Assembly: GCF_018717645.1 (NCBI RefSeq)
Contig: NZ_JAFLHG010000003.1
Coordinates: 226,174 to 290,173 of the forward strand
Direction of reading: 5' to 3'
Length of the DNA stretch: 64,000 bases
Origin: Microbacterium flavum
GTDB taxonomy: Bacteria > Actinomycetota > Actinomycetes > Actinomycetales > Microbacteriaceae
The first letter of the stretch is position 1. The number at the start of each line of letters is the position of its first letter. The position numbers and the translations under genes were made by a program. The notes under the pieces were generated by a model, which was not told the DNA's origin, did not search any database, and saw only the letters and a list, made by a program, of their open reading frames with translations. Positions 25,134-34,340 of this stretch are shown here, piece by piece.

Positions 25134-26272
25134 CCGTCACCACCGGGGTCCCCACCCTCGTCCGCGGACGCTCGGGCGCCTACCTCCCCTTCATCGTCGG
25201 CGGCGCGCTCGTCGTGCTCATGGCGGTCCTGCCGCTCCTGAACATCCAGATCCCCGGTGTGCTGCCCGGCGCGACCTACACGCCGGGCACCCTCGCGCTC
25301 CTCTCGCTGTGCATGGTGTTCGCGGCCCTCGCGCTGTCGTACAACCTGCTCCTCGGCACGGGCGGGATGCTCTCCTTCGGGCACGCGCTCTACTTCGGGG
25401 CCGGATCGTACGGTCTCGGGCTGGCCCTCCAGTTCTTCGGCGTGCCGCTCTGGCCGGGTGTCTTCATCGCCCTCCTCGGCGGGATGGTGATCGCCGTGTT
25501 CACCGGTGCGATCTCGATGCGGGTCTCCGGCATCCCGTTCGCCATGGTCACGCTCGCCTTCGCGCAGGCGGGTTCCGTCCTCGTCCGGCGCAACCAGCAG
25601 GTCACGGGCGGCGAGGAGGGCCTGCGACTGCCGGTCGCGCAGGTGCCGGAGTGGCTCGTCGGGGTCGTCAACACCCGGAACCTCTACTGGTTCACCCTCG
25701 TGGTGCTCGTCGTCGTGTACCTCATCGTCCTGTGGGTGGACCGTTCCCGGCTCGGGCATCTCGCGCAGGCGACCCGCGAGAACGAGCTGCGGGTGCAGGT
25801 GCTGGGCCTTCGGCCGTACACCGCGAAGCTCATCGTGTTCGTCGTCGCGGCGCTGTGCGCCTCCCTCGCCGGGATCGCGTACATGCTCCTGCAGTCGGGC
25901 ACGCAACCCTCGAGTGTCGGCGCCGATCTGACGATCACGGTGCTCGTGATGGTCGTCCTCGGTGGCGTCGGGTTCCGCTGGGGTGCGATCGTAGGCGGTG
26001 TGCTCTACACGATCCTGGATCAGCGCCTGACCGTGCTCTCCCGCGCGGAGTGGATCCACTCCCTGCCGGACGTTCTGCGCATCCCGCTCTCGGAGCCCCT
26101 GTTCATCCTGGGCGTGCTGTTCATCCTCGTGGTGATGTTCCTCCCGGGGGGCATCGCCGGCACGATCGACGCCGCGGTGCGCCGTCGACGGGGTGAGCGG
26201 ACGCGGTCGCAGCTGCGCCAGATCGACGAGTCGGACGAGCCCGCCGCCGAGCAGGTGGAGGCGCGGGTATGA
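25130..26272 (+). CDS. livM: ABC transporter permease LivM-like
   Basis: 380-residue permease. It has YNLLLGTGGMLSFGHALYFG (the LivM hallmark), RVSGIPFAMVTLAFAQAG, a cytoplasmic loop TRENELRVQVLGLRPYTAKL and VVLGGVGFRWGAIVGGVLYT, followed by a charged C-terminal tail with QLRQIDESDEPAAEQ. The start ATG at 25130 overlaps livH by 4 nt and has GAGGAAA upstream. Its stop overlaps the acyl-CoA synthetase gene, tying the importer to the catabolic enzymes. Confidence 0.92.
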   Translation: MTVTTGVPTLVRGRSGAYLPFIVGGALVVLMAVLPLLNIQIPGVLPGATYTPGTLALLSLCMVFAALALSYNLLLGTGGMLSFGHALYFGAGSYGLGLALQFFGVPLWPGVFIALLGGMVIAVFTGAISMRVSGIPFAMVTLAFAQAGSVLVRRNQQVTGGEEGLRLPVAQVPEWLVGVVNTRNLYWFTLVVLVVVYLIVLWVDRSRLGHLAQATRENELRVQVLGLRPYTAKLIVFVVAALCASLAGIAYMLLQSGTQPSSVGADLTITVLVMVVLGGVGFRWGAIVGGVLYTILDQRLTVLSRAEWIHSLPDVLRIPLSEPLFILGVLFILVVMFLPGGIAGTIDAAVRRRRGERTRSQLRQIDESDEPAAEQVEARV

Positions 26273-27813
26273 CGCTCGACGGTCCGCACACGATCGGTCG
26301 CTGGCTGACCGACCGCGCGGTCGGCTCTCCCCGCCGCACCGCGATCGATGACCGCGGCGTCCGGATCGGCTACGGCGAGCTCGAGGAGCGGGCCGCGGCG
26401 CTTGCCGACGCCCTGCGCCGCCGCGGTTACGGCCCGGGAGACCGCATCGCGACCGTCTCGGGCAACTCCATCGACCACGTGGTCGCCTTCTTCGCGTGCG
26501 CCAAGACCGGGATCGCGTTCGTGCCGCTGTCCTGGCGTCTCGCACCCCGCGAGCTGGGCGAGGTCCTCGCGCAGTCGGACCCCACCCTGGTCCTCATCGA
26601 GGACGAGTACGAGGGCCTCGCCGCAGAGGCACTGCGGCGCGTGCCGCGGCCTCTGCCGGCGTGCGCCCTCGGGACGACGGGCGTCGAGGCATCCGTCCCG
26701 GTGCGCGCGGGCGCCCCCGCCCCCCGGCGCGCCGTCCGCGACGACGATCCGCTCCTCGTCATCTACACCTCCGGGAGCGAGGCGGCGCCGAAGGGCGTCG
26801 TCCTCACGCACGCGAACTGCTTCTGGAACAACCTGGCCCTCGCGGGCGCGCAGCAGCTGACGAGTGAGGACATCGTCCTCTCGATGCTCCCGCAGTTCCA
26901 CATCGCCGCGTGGAACTGCCAGCCGCTGCTGGCCTGGTGGGTGGGGGCGACGGTCGTGCTGGAGCGGTCCTTCCAGCCCCAGCGGATCCTGCAGCTGCTC
27001 GCCGAGCGGGGCGTGACGGCCATGATGGGCGTGCCCACCCAGTACCGCCTGCTCGCCGACGATCCCGCCTTCGCGCAGGTCGCCGCGGGCCCCTTGCGCC
27101 AGGCGCTCGTCGGCGGCGCCACCCTGCCCGCCGACCTCGCGGCGTGCTGGGCCGCCGCCGGCGTGCCGCTGACGCAGGGGTACGGGCTCACGGAGGCCGC
27201 CCCGAACGTGCTCTGCCTGCCGGCGTCGGACAGCGGGCTCTTCCCCGGAGCCGTCGGTCGTCCGTATCCCCACGTGGACGTCCGCATCGTCGACACCGCG
27301 ACAGGCCTCGCGCTCTCCGGCCAGGCGACGGGGGAGCTGTGGGTGCGCGGGCCGAGCGTCTTTGCCGGCTACCTGCACGACGCGGAGGCGACGGCGCGGG
27401 TGATGTCCGGCGAGTGGCTGCGCACCGGCGACATCGTCCACCGTGATGCCGCGGGCGTCTACCGGATCGTCGACCGGCTGAAGGACATCTTCATCTCCGG
27501 GGGCGAGAACGTCGCGCCCGCCGAGGTCGAGCGGGCGCTGTGCCTGCATCCCGGCATCCTCGAGGCCGCTGTCGTCGGCGTGCCGGACGCGGTGTGGGGC
27601 GAGCGCGGCGTCGCGTTCGTCGTCCGCGCCGAGGGGGCGGTGCTCGGCGAGGACGAGGTGCTCGCGCACGCCCGTGCGGAGCTCGCGGGCTACAAGGTGC
27701 CGGTGCGGATCGCGTTCGTCCAGTCCTTGCCCCGCTCGACGATCGAGAAGCTCGCCCGCTCGCGGCTGCGCCGTCGCGCCGCCGACCTGATGAAGGAGAC
27801 CGTCGATGGATGA
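26269..27813 (+). CDS. Acyl-CoA synthetase (AMP-forming)
   Basis: 514-residue member of the ANL superfamily that activates a carboxylic acid to its acyl-AMP and then acyl-CoA. The P-loop motif IYTSGSEAAPKGVV is near residue 164, GYGLTEAAPNVL near 304, and RTGDIVHRDAAGVYRIVDRLKDIFISGGENV (A8 hinge region) near 385-410; the C-terminal catalytic lysine region is RSTIEKLARS. Substrate is not predictable from motifs; context suggests the acid imported by the preceding transporter. Overlaps livM by 4 nt and tetR by 8 nt. Confidence 0.9.
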   Translation: MTLDGPHTIGRWLTDRAVGSPRRTAIDDRGVRIGYGELEERAAALADALRRRGYGPGDRIATVSGNSIDHVVAFFACAKTGIAFVPLSWRLAPRELGEVLAQSDPTLVLIEDEYEGLAAEALRRVPRPLPACALGTTGVEASVPVRAGAPAPRRAVRDDDPLLVIYTSGSEAAPKGVVLTHANCFWNNLALAGAQQLTSEDIVLSMLPQFHIAAWNCQPLLAWWVGATVVLERSFQPQRILQLLAERGVTAMMGVPTQYRLLADDPAFAQVAAGPLRQALVGGATLPADLAACWAAAGVPLTQGYGLTEAAPNVLCLPASDSGLFPGAVGRPYPHVDVRIVDTATGLALSGQATGELWVRGPSVFAGYLHDAEATARVMSGEWLRTGDIVHRDAAGVYRIVDRLKDIFISGGENVAPAEVERALCLHPGILEAAVVGVPDAVWGERGVAFVVRAEGAVLGEDEVLAHARAELAGYKVPVRIAFVQSLPRSTIEKLARSRLRRRAADLMKETVDG

Positions 27814-28501
27814 CACCGCATCGCACCTGATCGCGGAGACCGCCGACCCGGCCCCTGCGCTGTCGGCGACCGGCAAGCCGCTCACCAAACGCGGAGAGGC
27901 GACGAGGCGGAAGCTCCTCGAAGCCGCCGAGCAGGTCTTCGCGAGCCTCGGCTACCACGAGGCATCCATCGTGAAGATCACCGAGAGGGCCGGCATCGGC
28001 CTCGGGACCTTCTACCTCTACTTCGACAGCAAGCAGCAGATCTTCGAAGAGCTCGTCGTCGATCTGAACCGACGTGTGCGCCACTCCATGAGTGAGGCCA
28101 TGGCGGGGGCATCGGGACGCATCGAGGCCGAGCGCGCCGGCTTCGAGGGCTTCTTCCGCTTCACGGCGGCCCATCCCGCGCTCTACCGCATCGTGCGGGA
28201 GGCGGAGTTCGTCTCGCCCGAGATGCTGCGCCTGCACTACACCCGCATCGTCGACGGCTACGAGGCGGGGCTCCGCGCCGCGCAGCGCGACGGGGAGGTC
28301 GACGCGGGCCTCGACCCCGAGGTCACGGCGTGGGCCCTGATGGGAGCGGGCGAGCTCATCGGCATGCGCTACCTCCTCTGGGAGCGCGACGAGTCCGGTG
28401 CCGCCCCCACCGAGATGCCCGACGCGATCATCGACCACATGACGAGATTCATCCGCAACGCGCTCGACGCGCGCCGCACCCCCGGAGGTGGGAATGACTG
28501 A
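27806..28501 (+). CDS. TetR family transcriptional regulator
   Basis: 231-residue regulator. After a 30-residue disordered N-terminus the HTH is TRRKLLEAAEQVFASLGYHE, ITERAGIGLGTFYLYFDSKQ; the rest is an all-helical ligand domain with FRFTAAHPALYRIVREAEFV. Being inside the operon between enzyme genes suggests that it senses an acyl-CoA or related intermediate of this pathway. Possible targets: the palindrome at 21496. Co-transcribed with the upstream synthetase (8-nt overlap). Confidence 0.9.
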   Translation: MDDTASHLIAETADPAPALSATGKPLTKRGEATRRKLLEAAEQVFASLGYHEASIVKITERAGIGLGTFYLYFDSKQQIFEELVVDLNRRVRHSMSEAMAGASGRIEAERAGFEGFFRFTAAHPALYRIVREAEFVSPEMLRLHYTRIVDGYEAGLRAAQRDGEVDAGLDPEVTAWALMGAGELIGMRYLLWERDESGAAPTEMPDAIIDHMTRFIRNALDARRTPGGGND

Positions 28502-29246
28502 GCAGGACCTGACGGGCCACCGCGCACTCGTGACGGGCGGTGCCAGCGGCATCGGCCTCGCGTGCGCGCAGGAGTTCGCCGCGCGCGGAGCACACGTGAT
28601 CGTCGCCGACTTCAACGCCGAGGCCGCGAACGAGGCTGCCGGAGCCCTCGGCGGCGAGGCCTGGGTCGTCGACCTGTCGGACACCGCCGCCCAGGAGGAT
28701 CTGACCCTCGACGTCGACATCCTCGTGAACAACGCCGGCATCCAGACGGTCGCCCCGATCGAGGAGTTCGACCCCGAGCGGTGGCGTTTCATGCATCGGC
28801 TCATGGTCGAGTCGCCCTTCCTTCTCATCCGCGCGGCGCTCCCCGGGATGTACGCCCGCGGCTGGGGCCGGGTCATCAACATCTCCAGCGCCCACGGCCT
28901 CCGTGCGAGCGCGTTCAAGTCCGCCTACGTCTCGGCCAAGCACGCCCTCGAGGGGCTGTCGAAGGTGACGGCGCTCGAAGGCGGCCCGCACGGCGTGACG
29001 AGCAACTGCATCAACCCCGCGTACGTGCGCACCCCTCTCGTCGAGAAGCAGATCACCGATCAGGCGAAGGTCCACGGCATCCCGGAGAGCGAGGTGGTCG
29101 AGAAGATCATGCTCACCGAGGGTGTCGTCAAGCGCCTCGTCGAAGCCGACGAGGTCGCCTCGCTGGTCGGATGGCTCGCCTCGCACAAGGCCGGAATGGT
29201 GACGGGCGCGAGCTACACCATCGACGGCGGCTGGACCGCACGATGA
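28494..29246 (+). CDS. SDR dehydrogenase, probable 3-hydroxybutyrate dehydrogenase
   Basis: 250-residue short-chain dehydrogenase/reductase. NAD-binding TGGASGIGL at residues 15-23, NNAGIQ near 82, catalytic Ser in ISSAHG and Tyr/Lys in YVSAKHALEG (near residue 145). The stretch GVTSNCINPAYVRTPLVEKQ with VHGIPESEVVEKIML is typical of D-3-hydroxybutyrate dehydrogenases, which oxidise 3-hydroxybutyrate to acetoacetate. The ATG at 28494 follows GGAGGTGG. The following CoA-transferase and thiolase genes (31-33.7 kb) fit this role. Confidence 0.85.
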   Translation: MTEQDLTGHRALVTGGASGIGLACAQEFAARGAHVIVADFNAEAANEAAGALGGEAWVVDLSDTAAQEDLTLDVDILVNNAGIQTVAPIEEFDPERWRFMHRLMVESPFLLIRAALPGMYARGWGRVINISSAHGLRASAFKSAYVSAKHALEGLSKVTALEGGPHGVTSNCINPAYVRTPLVEKQITDQAKVHGIPESEVVEKIMLTEGVVKRLVEADEVASLVGWLASHKAGMVTGASYTIDGGWTAR

Positions 29247-30142
29247 CGCGCGCTCGGCGCGAGGTGCGCGTCCCGGTCGCCGGGGGAGACCTCGCCGTCG
29301 GCGTGTGGGACGCCGCGGAGCCCGATGCCCCGACGATCCTGGCGATCCACGGCGTCACCTCCTCCCATCTGGCCTGGGAGAACCTCGCCGACGCTCTCCC
29401 GGGAGTGCGCATCATCGCGCCCGACCTCCGCGGACGGGGGCGCAGCAACGAGCTCGTCGGCCCCGCCGGCATGCTCAGCCACGCCGACGACCTCGCGGCG
29501 GTCGCCCGCGCGCACGGGCTCGGCCCCACCGTCGTCGTCGCGCACTCGATGGGAGCGTTCGTCGCCGTCGCCTTCGCGGCGCGGCATCCGGACCTCGTCG
29601 CGCGACTGCTCCTCGTGGATGGAGGGCTGCCCCTGGGGGCACCCGCCGGCCTCGACGCCGACGAGCTGGTCGGCGCGATCCTCGGTCCGACCGCGGCGCG
29701 GCTCAACCTGCGGTTCGCGGATGTCGCGGAGTACCTCGACTTCTGGCGCGACCACCCCGCGTTCGCCGCGGACTGGACGCCCGCGCTCGAGCGCTACCTG
29801 GCGTACGACCTCGTGCCCGCGGGAGACGGCGGGCTCCGCCCCGCGACGTCGTACGCGACGACCGTCGAGGACACCGTCGACATGAACACGACGACGACCG
29901 TCGTCGACTCGCTCGCCGCGCTGTCGCGACCTGCGCTCCTCATCACCGTGCCGCGCGGGCTGCAGGACGAGGCGCCCGGGCTGTATCCGGACGAGCACCT
30001 GCGCGGTCTGCTGGCCGCCTACCCCGACATCGCCCACGAGCGCTGGGAGGGGTTCAACCACTACACCGTCGTCCTCAGTGCCTCCGGCGCCGCGCGGATC
30101 GCCGCCGCCGTCGAACGGGAGCTGTCGCTCGCCACAGCGTGA
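29243..30142 (+). CDS. Alpha/beta hydrolase
   Basis: 299-residue alpha/beta-fold hydrolase. HGVTSSHLAW supplies the oxyanion-hole loop, VVAHSMGAFVAVAFAARH the nucleophile elbow (Ser in HSMG, near residue 99), and FNHYTVVLS the likely catalytic His. It could cleave an ester or lactone. In this operon it might release 3-hydroxybutyrate units from an oligomer or ester; that is inference from neighbours. Start overlaps the dehydrogenase stop by 4 nt. Last gene of the plus-strand operon before the convergent IclR gene. Confidence 0.82.
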   Translation: MTRARREVRVPVAGGDLAVGVWDAAEPDAPTILAIHGVTSSHLAWENLADALPGVRIIAPDLRGRGRSNELVGPAGMLSHADDLAAVARAHGLGPTVVVAHSMGAFVAVAFAARHPDLVARLLLVDGGLPLGAPAGLDADELVGAILGPTAARLNLRFADVAEYLDFWRDHPAFAADWTPALERYLAYDLVPAGDGGLRPATSYATTVEDTVDMNTTTTVVDSLAALSRPALLITVPRGLQDEAPGLYPDEHLRGLLAAYPDIAHERWEGFNHYTVVLSASGAARIAAAVERELSLATA

Positions 30143-30160
30143 GCACCCCGCCAGCTGCGG

Positions 30161-30952
30161 TCAGCGCGCCGACGCCGCGACGCGCGTGGACAGCTGGTGC
30201 GCGTGCGCGAGGAGGGTGCGGCCCAGCTCGGGGATCCGATCCGGCGTGAAGCGGAACTCGACGCCGGTGAGGCTCAGCGCCCACTGGGGGTGCCCCGACG
30301 CGGTGAACACGGCCGCGCCCAGACCGTAGCTGCCCGGGACGATGAGCCCCGGGTTGACGGCGAAGCCCCGGGCATGCGTCTCACGCAGTCGGGCACGCAG
30401 CCGCGGCTCCGCATGCGCAGCGCCGTGCCGCTCGGGGAGCTCGGGGTGCCGGTCGAAGTAGGCGTCCACATCGTGGGGCGGGAGGAATGCGAGGATGGCG
30501 AGACCCGCCGACGCCACGCCCAAGGGGAATCGCGTCCCCTCCGAGAGGACGAACGACCGGATCGGGAACGCGCCGTCCTCTCGCAGCAGGCAGACGGTCT
30601 CGTCGCCTCGGCGCACCGAGAGGAACGCGCTCTCCTCGGTCCGCACGGCCAGAGAGCGCACGATGTCGCGGGCGATCGCGGTGATGTCGTAGCGGGATGC
30701 CGCCACCGTGCCCATGAGGTACAGCTCGGGTCCCGGCATCCAGCGCCCGGTGCGCTCGTCCTGGTCGACGAGCCCCTCGTGCCGGAGTGCCGAGAGGAGG
30801 CGGTGCGTGGTGGGGCGGGTGAGGTCCGCTCGTCGCGCGAGATCTGCGACGGTCAGTCCGCCGTCTCCCGCGCCGGTGACGAGGCGCAGGAGTGAGGCTG
30901 CGCGGGCGATCGCCTGCGCGCCGGGAACGGTCGCAGACGGCGTGTTGTCCAT
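30161..30952 (-). CDS. IclR family transcriptional regulator
   Basis: 263-residue regulator with the winged HTH near residues 20-75 (AASLLRLVTGAGDGGLTVADLA, RPTTHRLLSALRHEGLV) and the IclR effector domain afterwards (ESAFLSVRRGDETVCLLREDG, GVASAGLAILAFLPPHDVDAYF). Divergent from the CoA-transferase operon; an inverted repeat covers its own start, so autoregulation and control of scoAB-thiolase is likely. IclR regulators of aromatic and short-chain acid catabolism (for example PcaR-type) are a precedent. ATG 30952 selected from the domain start. Confidence 0.9.
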   Translation of the reverse strand: MDNTPSATVPGAQAIARAASLLRLVTGAGDGGLTVADLARRADLTRPTTHRLLSALRHEGLVDQDERTGRWMPGPELYLMGTVAASRYDITAIARDIVRSLAVRTEESAFLSVRRGDETVCLLREDGAFPIRSFVLSEGTRFPLGVASAGLAILAFLPPHDVDAYFDRHPELPERHGAAHAEPRLRARLRETHARGFAVNPGLIVPGSYGLGAAVFTASGHPQWALSLTGVEFRFTPDRIPELGRTLLAHAHQLSTRVAASAR

Positions 30953-30963
30953 GATGTGGACAA
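30945..30963. promoter_or_regulatory. IclR-type operator
   Basis: TTGTCCA-tgatg-TGGACAA, a perfect 7-5-7 inverted repeat over the iclR start codon in the divergent promoter region shared with scoA. Confidence 0.65.
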
Positions 30964-31055
30964 TATGCGATCGACAGCCCACATCGCAAACACCGGCGCG
31001 CCAACCGGCTCGCGAGGGCGGACGATGGAGGGACACGGACGACGAAGGAGTTCAC

Positions 31056-31877
31056 GTGATCGACAAGACGTACGCGACGGCCGCGGAGGCCGTCGCCGAC
31101 ATCCCCGACGGCGCCTCCCTGGCCGTCGGCGGGTTCGGCCTCTCGGGCAACCCGATCGCCCTCATCGAGGCGCTGCTCGCGCAGGGGACGCAGGACCTCT
31201 CCATCGTCTCCAACAACTGCGGCGTGGACGACTGGGGGCTCGGCGTCCTGCTGAACGCCAAGCGGATCCGCAAGATGACCTCGTCCTACGTCGGCGAGAA
31301 CAAGGAGTTCGAGCGGCAGTTCCTCTCCGGTGAGCTCGAGCTCGAACTCACCCCGCAGGGAACGCTGGCGGAGAAGCTCCGGGCCGGCGGCGCCGGAATC
31401 GCCGCGTTCTTCACCCAGACCGGAGTCGGCACGCAGGTCGCCGAGGGCGGGCTGCCGCGGAAGTACGACGGACAGGGCGGCATCGCCGTCGCCTCTCCGC
31501 AGAAGGACGTGCGCACCTTCGCCCCGGACGGCACCGCGCGCGAGTACGTCCTCGAAGAGGCGATCGTCACCGACTACGCCCTCGTCCACGCCGCCAAGGG
31601 GGATGTGCACGGCAACCTCGTCTTCCACAAGTCGGCGCGGAACTTCAACCCGCTGGCCGCGATGGCCGGCACGGTCTGCATCGCGCAGGTCGAAGAGCTC
31701 GTCCCCGCGGGCGGGATCGATCCCGATGACGTGCACCTTCCCGGCATCTACGTCCACCGCATCGTCGAGGTGGGTCCGGACATCGAGAAGCGCATCGAGC
31801 GGCGCACCGTCTCGGCCGACCCCTCGACAAGCACGGGGACCGATGCGACGCCCCGCGACATCCCCGAAGGAGCCTGA
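31056..31877 (+). CDS. scoA: 3-oxoacid CoA-transferase subunit A
   Basis: 273-residue CoA-transferase alpha subunit; with subunit B it moves CoA from succinyl-CoA or another donor to acetoacetate or 3-oxoadipate. It shows [19 protein letters not shown] (CoA-binding start), [27 protein letters not shown] and the [14 protein letters not shown] ending. GTG at 31056 with GAAGGAG upstream. The tail after about residue 250 ([19 protein letters not shown]) is encoded in part by a 25-bp repeat also seen in ilvE. Separated from subunit B by 2 bases. Confidence 0.9.
   Translation: MIDKTYATAAEAVADIPDGASLAVGGFGLSGNPIALIEALLAQGTQDLSIVSNNCGVDDWGLGVLLNAKRIRKMTSSYVGENKEFERQFLSGELELELTPQGTLAEKLRAGGAGIAAFFTQTGVGTQVAEGGLPRKYDGQGGIAVASPQKDVRTFAPDGTAREYVLEEAIVTDYALVHAAKGDVHGNLVFHKSARNFNPLAAMAGTVCIAQVEELVPAGGIDPDDVHLPGIYVHRIVEVGPDIEKRIERRTVSADPSTSTGTDATPRDIPEGA
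31818..31842 (+). repeat. 25-bp repeat within scoA 3' end
   Basis: Begins GACCCCTCGACA and ends GGGGACCG; 23 of 25 bases match the copy in ilvE at 49954-49978. Imperfect dyad (CCCCTCGA against TCGGGG in the ilvE copy). Here it encodes DPSTSTGTD. Confidence 0.8.
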
Positions 31878-31879
31878 CC

Positions 31880-32533
31880 ATGGCACTCACCCGCACCGAG
31901 ATGGCCGCACGCGCGGCCGCCGAGCTCGCCGACGGCTCGTACGTCAACCTCGGCATCGGACTTCCCACCCTCGTGCCGAACCACGTGCCCGACGGCGTCA
32001 CGGTCGTCCTCCAGTCGGAGAACGGCATCCTGGGCGTGGGTCCCTATCCGTCCGAGGAGAACGTCGATCCGGACCTCATCAACGCCGGCAAGGAGACCGT
32101 CACGGTTCTGCCGGGCTCGGCGTTCTTCGACTCCGCGCTGAGCTTCGGCATGATCCGCGGCGGCAAGATCGACGCCGCGATCCTCGGGGCGATGCAGGTG
32201 TCCCGGACCGGAGACCTGGCGAACTGGATGATCCCCGGCAAGATGGTCAAGGGGCCCGGGGGAGCGATGGACCTCGTCCACGGCGCCGGTACGGTGATCG
32301 TCCTGATGGAGCACGTCGCCCGTGACGGCTCGGCGAAGATCGTGGACGCCTGCTCGCTGCCCCTCACCGGCCGCGGCGTCGTCGATCGGATCATCACCGA
32401 CCTCGCCGTGATCGACGTCACTCCCGCCGGGCTCGTCCTCGTCGAGACGGCGCCCGGGGTCACCGTCGATGAGGTCATCGCCGCGACCGAACCCGACCTC
32501 ATCCTCTCCGAATCGCTCAAGGAGCTCGCATGA
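31880..32533 (+). CDS. scoB: 3-oxoacid CoA-transferase subunit B
   Basis: 217-residue beta subunit. [19 protein letters not shown] near residue 20 and [12 protein letters not shown] (containing the catalytic Glu, SENG) near 50, then [15 protein letters not shown] and [13 protein letters not shown] ILMEH. Together with subunit A it forms the active transferase. Follows scoA after 2 bases and overlaps the thiolase gene by 4 nt. Confidence 0.92.
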   Translation: MALTRTEMAARAAAELADGSYVNLGIGLPTLVPNHVPDGVTVVLQSENGILGVGPYPSEENVDPDLINAGKETVTVLPGSAFFDSALSFGMIRGGKIDAAILGAMQVSRTGDLANWMIPGKMVKGPGGAMDLVHGAGTVIVLMEHVARDGSAKIVDACSLPLTGRGVVDRIITDLAVIDVTPAGLVLVETAPGVTVDEVIAATEPDLILSESLKELA

Positions 32534-33714
32534 CCACCGACGACATCGTCATCGTCGCCGCCGCCCGCACGCCGCAGGGTCGCCTCAAGGGCCAGCTGGC
32601 CTCGTTCAGCGCCCCCCAGCTCGGGGGCTTCGCGATCGCGGGCGCCCTCGAGAAGGCCGGGATCCCCGCGGACGCCGTGGACGCCGTCATCATGGGTCAG
32701 GTCCTGCCCGCCGGGTCGGGTCAGAACCCCGCCCGCCAGGCGGCCCTGGCCGCAGGACTCGGCTGGGACGTGCCCGCCTCGTCGGTGAACAAGGTGTGCC
32801 TGTCGGGCCTCACCGCGATCATCGATGCGAAGCGCATGATCGCCTCGGGCGATGCGACCGTCGTGGTCGCGGGCGGCATGGAGTCGATGACCCGCGCGCC
32901 GCACCTGCTCATGGGGTCGCGGGACGGCTACGCCTACGGCTCGATCGAGGTGCTCGACCACATGGCCTACGACGGGTTGACGGATGCCTACGACAAGGAG
33001 TCCATGGGGGCCTCCACCGAGCGCCTCAACCCCGCGTTCGGCATCACCCGCGAGGCGCAGGATCACGTCGCCGCGCTCTCCCACGCGCGTGCGGCGGCGG
33101 CGCGCGACGCCGGCCTCTTCGCGGCGGAGATCGTCGAGGTCGAGGTGCCCCAGCGCCGTGGCGAGCCGACCCGCGTCGCCCAGGACGAGGGCATCCGCGA
33201 CACGACGACCGAGGTGACCCTGGCCGGCCTCCGCCCCGCCTTCTCCTCGGACGGCTCGATCACGGCGGGAAACGCCTCGCAGATCTCCGACGGCGCGGCC
33301 GCGGTCGTCCTGACGACCCGCGCACACGCGGCTGCCGCCGGATGGCCCGTCCTCGCGGTCGTCGGCGCGGCGGGCCAGGTTGCGGGGCCGGACAACTCCC
33401 TGCACGCCCAGCCGGCGCGCGCCATCGCGCAGGCGCTGGATCGCCAGGGCCTCGCGGCATCCGATCTCGATCTCGTCGAGATCAACGAGGCGTTCGGAGC
33501 CGTGGTCGCCCACTCCGAGGCCGAGCTCGGACTCACCGAAGACGTCGTCAACATCCACGGCGGCGGGATCGCCCTCGGCCACCCGATCGGGGCCTCCGGA
33601 GCGCGTCTGGTCGTCCACGCCGTCCACGAGCTCGTCCGACGGGGCACCGGCACGGCGGCGGTGGGCCTCTGCGGCGGCGGTGGTCAGGGCGAGGCGCTCA
33701 TCGTCACGCGCTGA
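32530..33714 (+). CDS. atoB: Acetyl-CoA C-acetyltransferase (thiolase)
   Basis: 394-residue degradative or biosynthetic thiolase that cleaves acetoacetyl-CoA to two acetyl-CoA (reversible). Nucleophilic Cys in [14 protein letters not shown] near residue 90, [36 protein letters not shown] with catalytic His, and the C-terminal catalytic Cys in [13 protein letters not shown]. This would complete a 3-hydroxybutyrate or acetoacetate breakdown set with the SDR and CoA-transferase. Confidence 0.93.
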   Translation: MTTDDIVIVAAARTPQGRLKGQLASFSAPQLGGFAIAGALEKAGIPADAVDAVIMGQVLPAGSGQNPARQAALAAGLGWDVPASSVNKVCLSGLTAIIDAKRMIASGDATVVVAGGMESMTRAPHLLMGSRDGYAYGSIEVLDHMAYDGLTDAYDKESMGASTERLNPAFGITREAQDHVAALSHARAAAARDAGLFAAEIVEVEVPQRRGEPTRVAQDEGIRDTTTEVTLAGLRPAFSSDGSITAGNASQISDGAAAVVLTTRAHAAAAGWPVLAVVGAAGQVAGPDNSLHAQPARAIAQALDRQGLAASDLDLVEINEAFGAVVAHSEAELGLTEDVVNIHGGGIALGHPIGASGARLVVHAVHELVRRGTGTAAVGLCGGGGQGEALIVTR

Positions 33715-33737
33715 GCGCCTCCATCGGCGGGCGGCGC

Positions 33738-33743
33738 TACCCT
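33738..33743 (+). promoter_or_regulatory. Putative -10 box of GNAT gene
   Basis: TACCCT, exactly 6 nt before the GTG at 33750; leaderless arrangement. Confidence 0.5.
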
Positions 33744-33749
33744 GGAGAC

Positions 33750-34190
33750 GTGCCCACCATCGCTCCGATCACCTCCGCCGATGAGCGGGAGTGGCGCGCG
33801 CTCTGGGAGGGCTATCTGCGCTTCTACGCGAGCGAGGTTCCCGCCGAGGTGACCGAGATGACCTTCGCCCGCCTCGTCGCCGACGGCGTCCTGCACGGAG
33901 CGATGGCCCGTGATGACGACGGCCGAGCGGTCGGGATCGTGCACTGGCTGTTCCACCCCGCGACCTGGCGTCGCGGCGAGTACTGCTACCTCGAGGACCT
34001 GTTCGTCGCCCCGGATCTCCGGCGCGGGGGAGTGGGGTCCGCACTGATCGGCCACGTGCGCGATCAGGCTCGTTCCGCCGGTGCCGAGAAGGTCTACTGG
34101 CTCACCCAATCGGAGAATTCGACGGCGCGGCGCCTCTATGACGCTGTCGCGACCAGTACCGGATTCGTCCACTACGAGATGGAGATCTGA
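33750..34190 (+). CDS. GNAT family N-acetyltransferase
   Basis: 146-residue acetyltransferase of the Gcn5 fold. Acetyl-CoA-binding loop LEDLFVAPDLRRGGVGSALIG (motif A, RRGGVG near residue 90), strand VYWLTQSENSTARRLYDAV (motif B). Substrate unknown; single-domain members can modify small molecules or protein amines. GTG start supported by a -10 box 6 nt upstream. Followed after 1 bp by a tiny CxxC protein gene. Confidence 0.87.
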   Translation: MPTIAPITSADEREWRALWEGYLRFYASEVPAEVTEMTFARLVADGVLHGAMARDDDGRAVGIVHWLFHPATWRRGEYCYLEDLFVAPDLRRGGVGSALIGHVRDQARSAGAEKVYWLTQSENSTARRLYDAVATSTGFVHYEMEI

Positions 34191-34191
34191 C

Positions 34192-34311
34192 ATGTGCCAG
34201 CCGGTGACGTGCGCACGCTGCGGCAAGACGACCTGGGCGGGGTGCGGCGAGCACATCGAGTCCGCCCTCGCCGGGGTGCCGGCGGAGAACCGCTGCACCT
34301 GCGCCCGCTGA
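34192..34311 (+). CDS. 39-residue CxxC protein
   Basis: MCQPVTCARCGKTTWAGCG starts a 39-residue protein with CxxC, further cysteines and a C-terminal CTCAR; six cysteines (C2, C7, C10, C18, C35, C37) and a histidine suggest that it binds zinc. ATG at 34192 one base after the GNAT stop. I believe small proteins with this TCxxCGKTTWxGCG pattern recur in actinobacteria, usually uncharacterised. It is easily missed by gene callers. Function unknown. Confidence 0.72.
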   Translation: MCQPVTCARCGKTTWAGCGEHIESALAGVPAENRCTCAR

Positions 34312-34340
34312 GCGTGCGCTGACGCCCGCGCGCAGCACGC

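Noticed and set aside
31056..31877. scoA start in the long frame beginning at 30708
   Set aside because: The upstream part runs antisense through iclR and its operator; GTG 31056 has a good ribosome site and starts the conserved domain.
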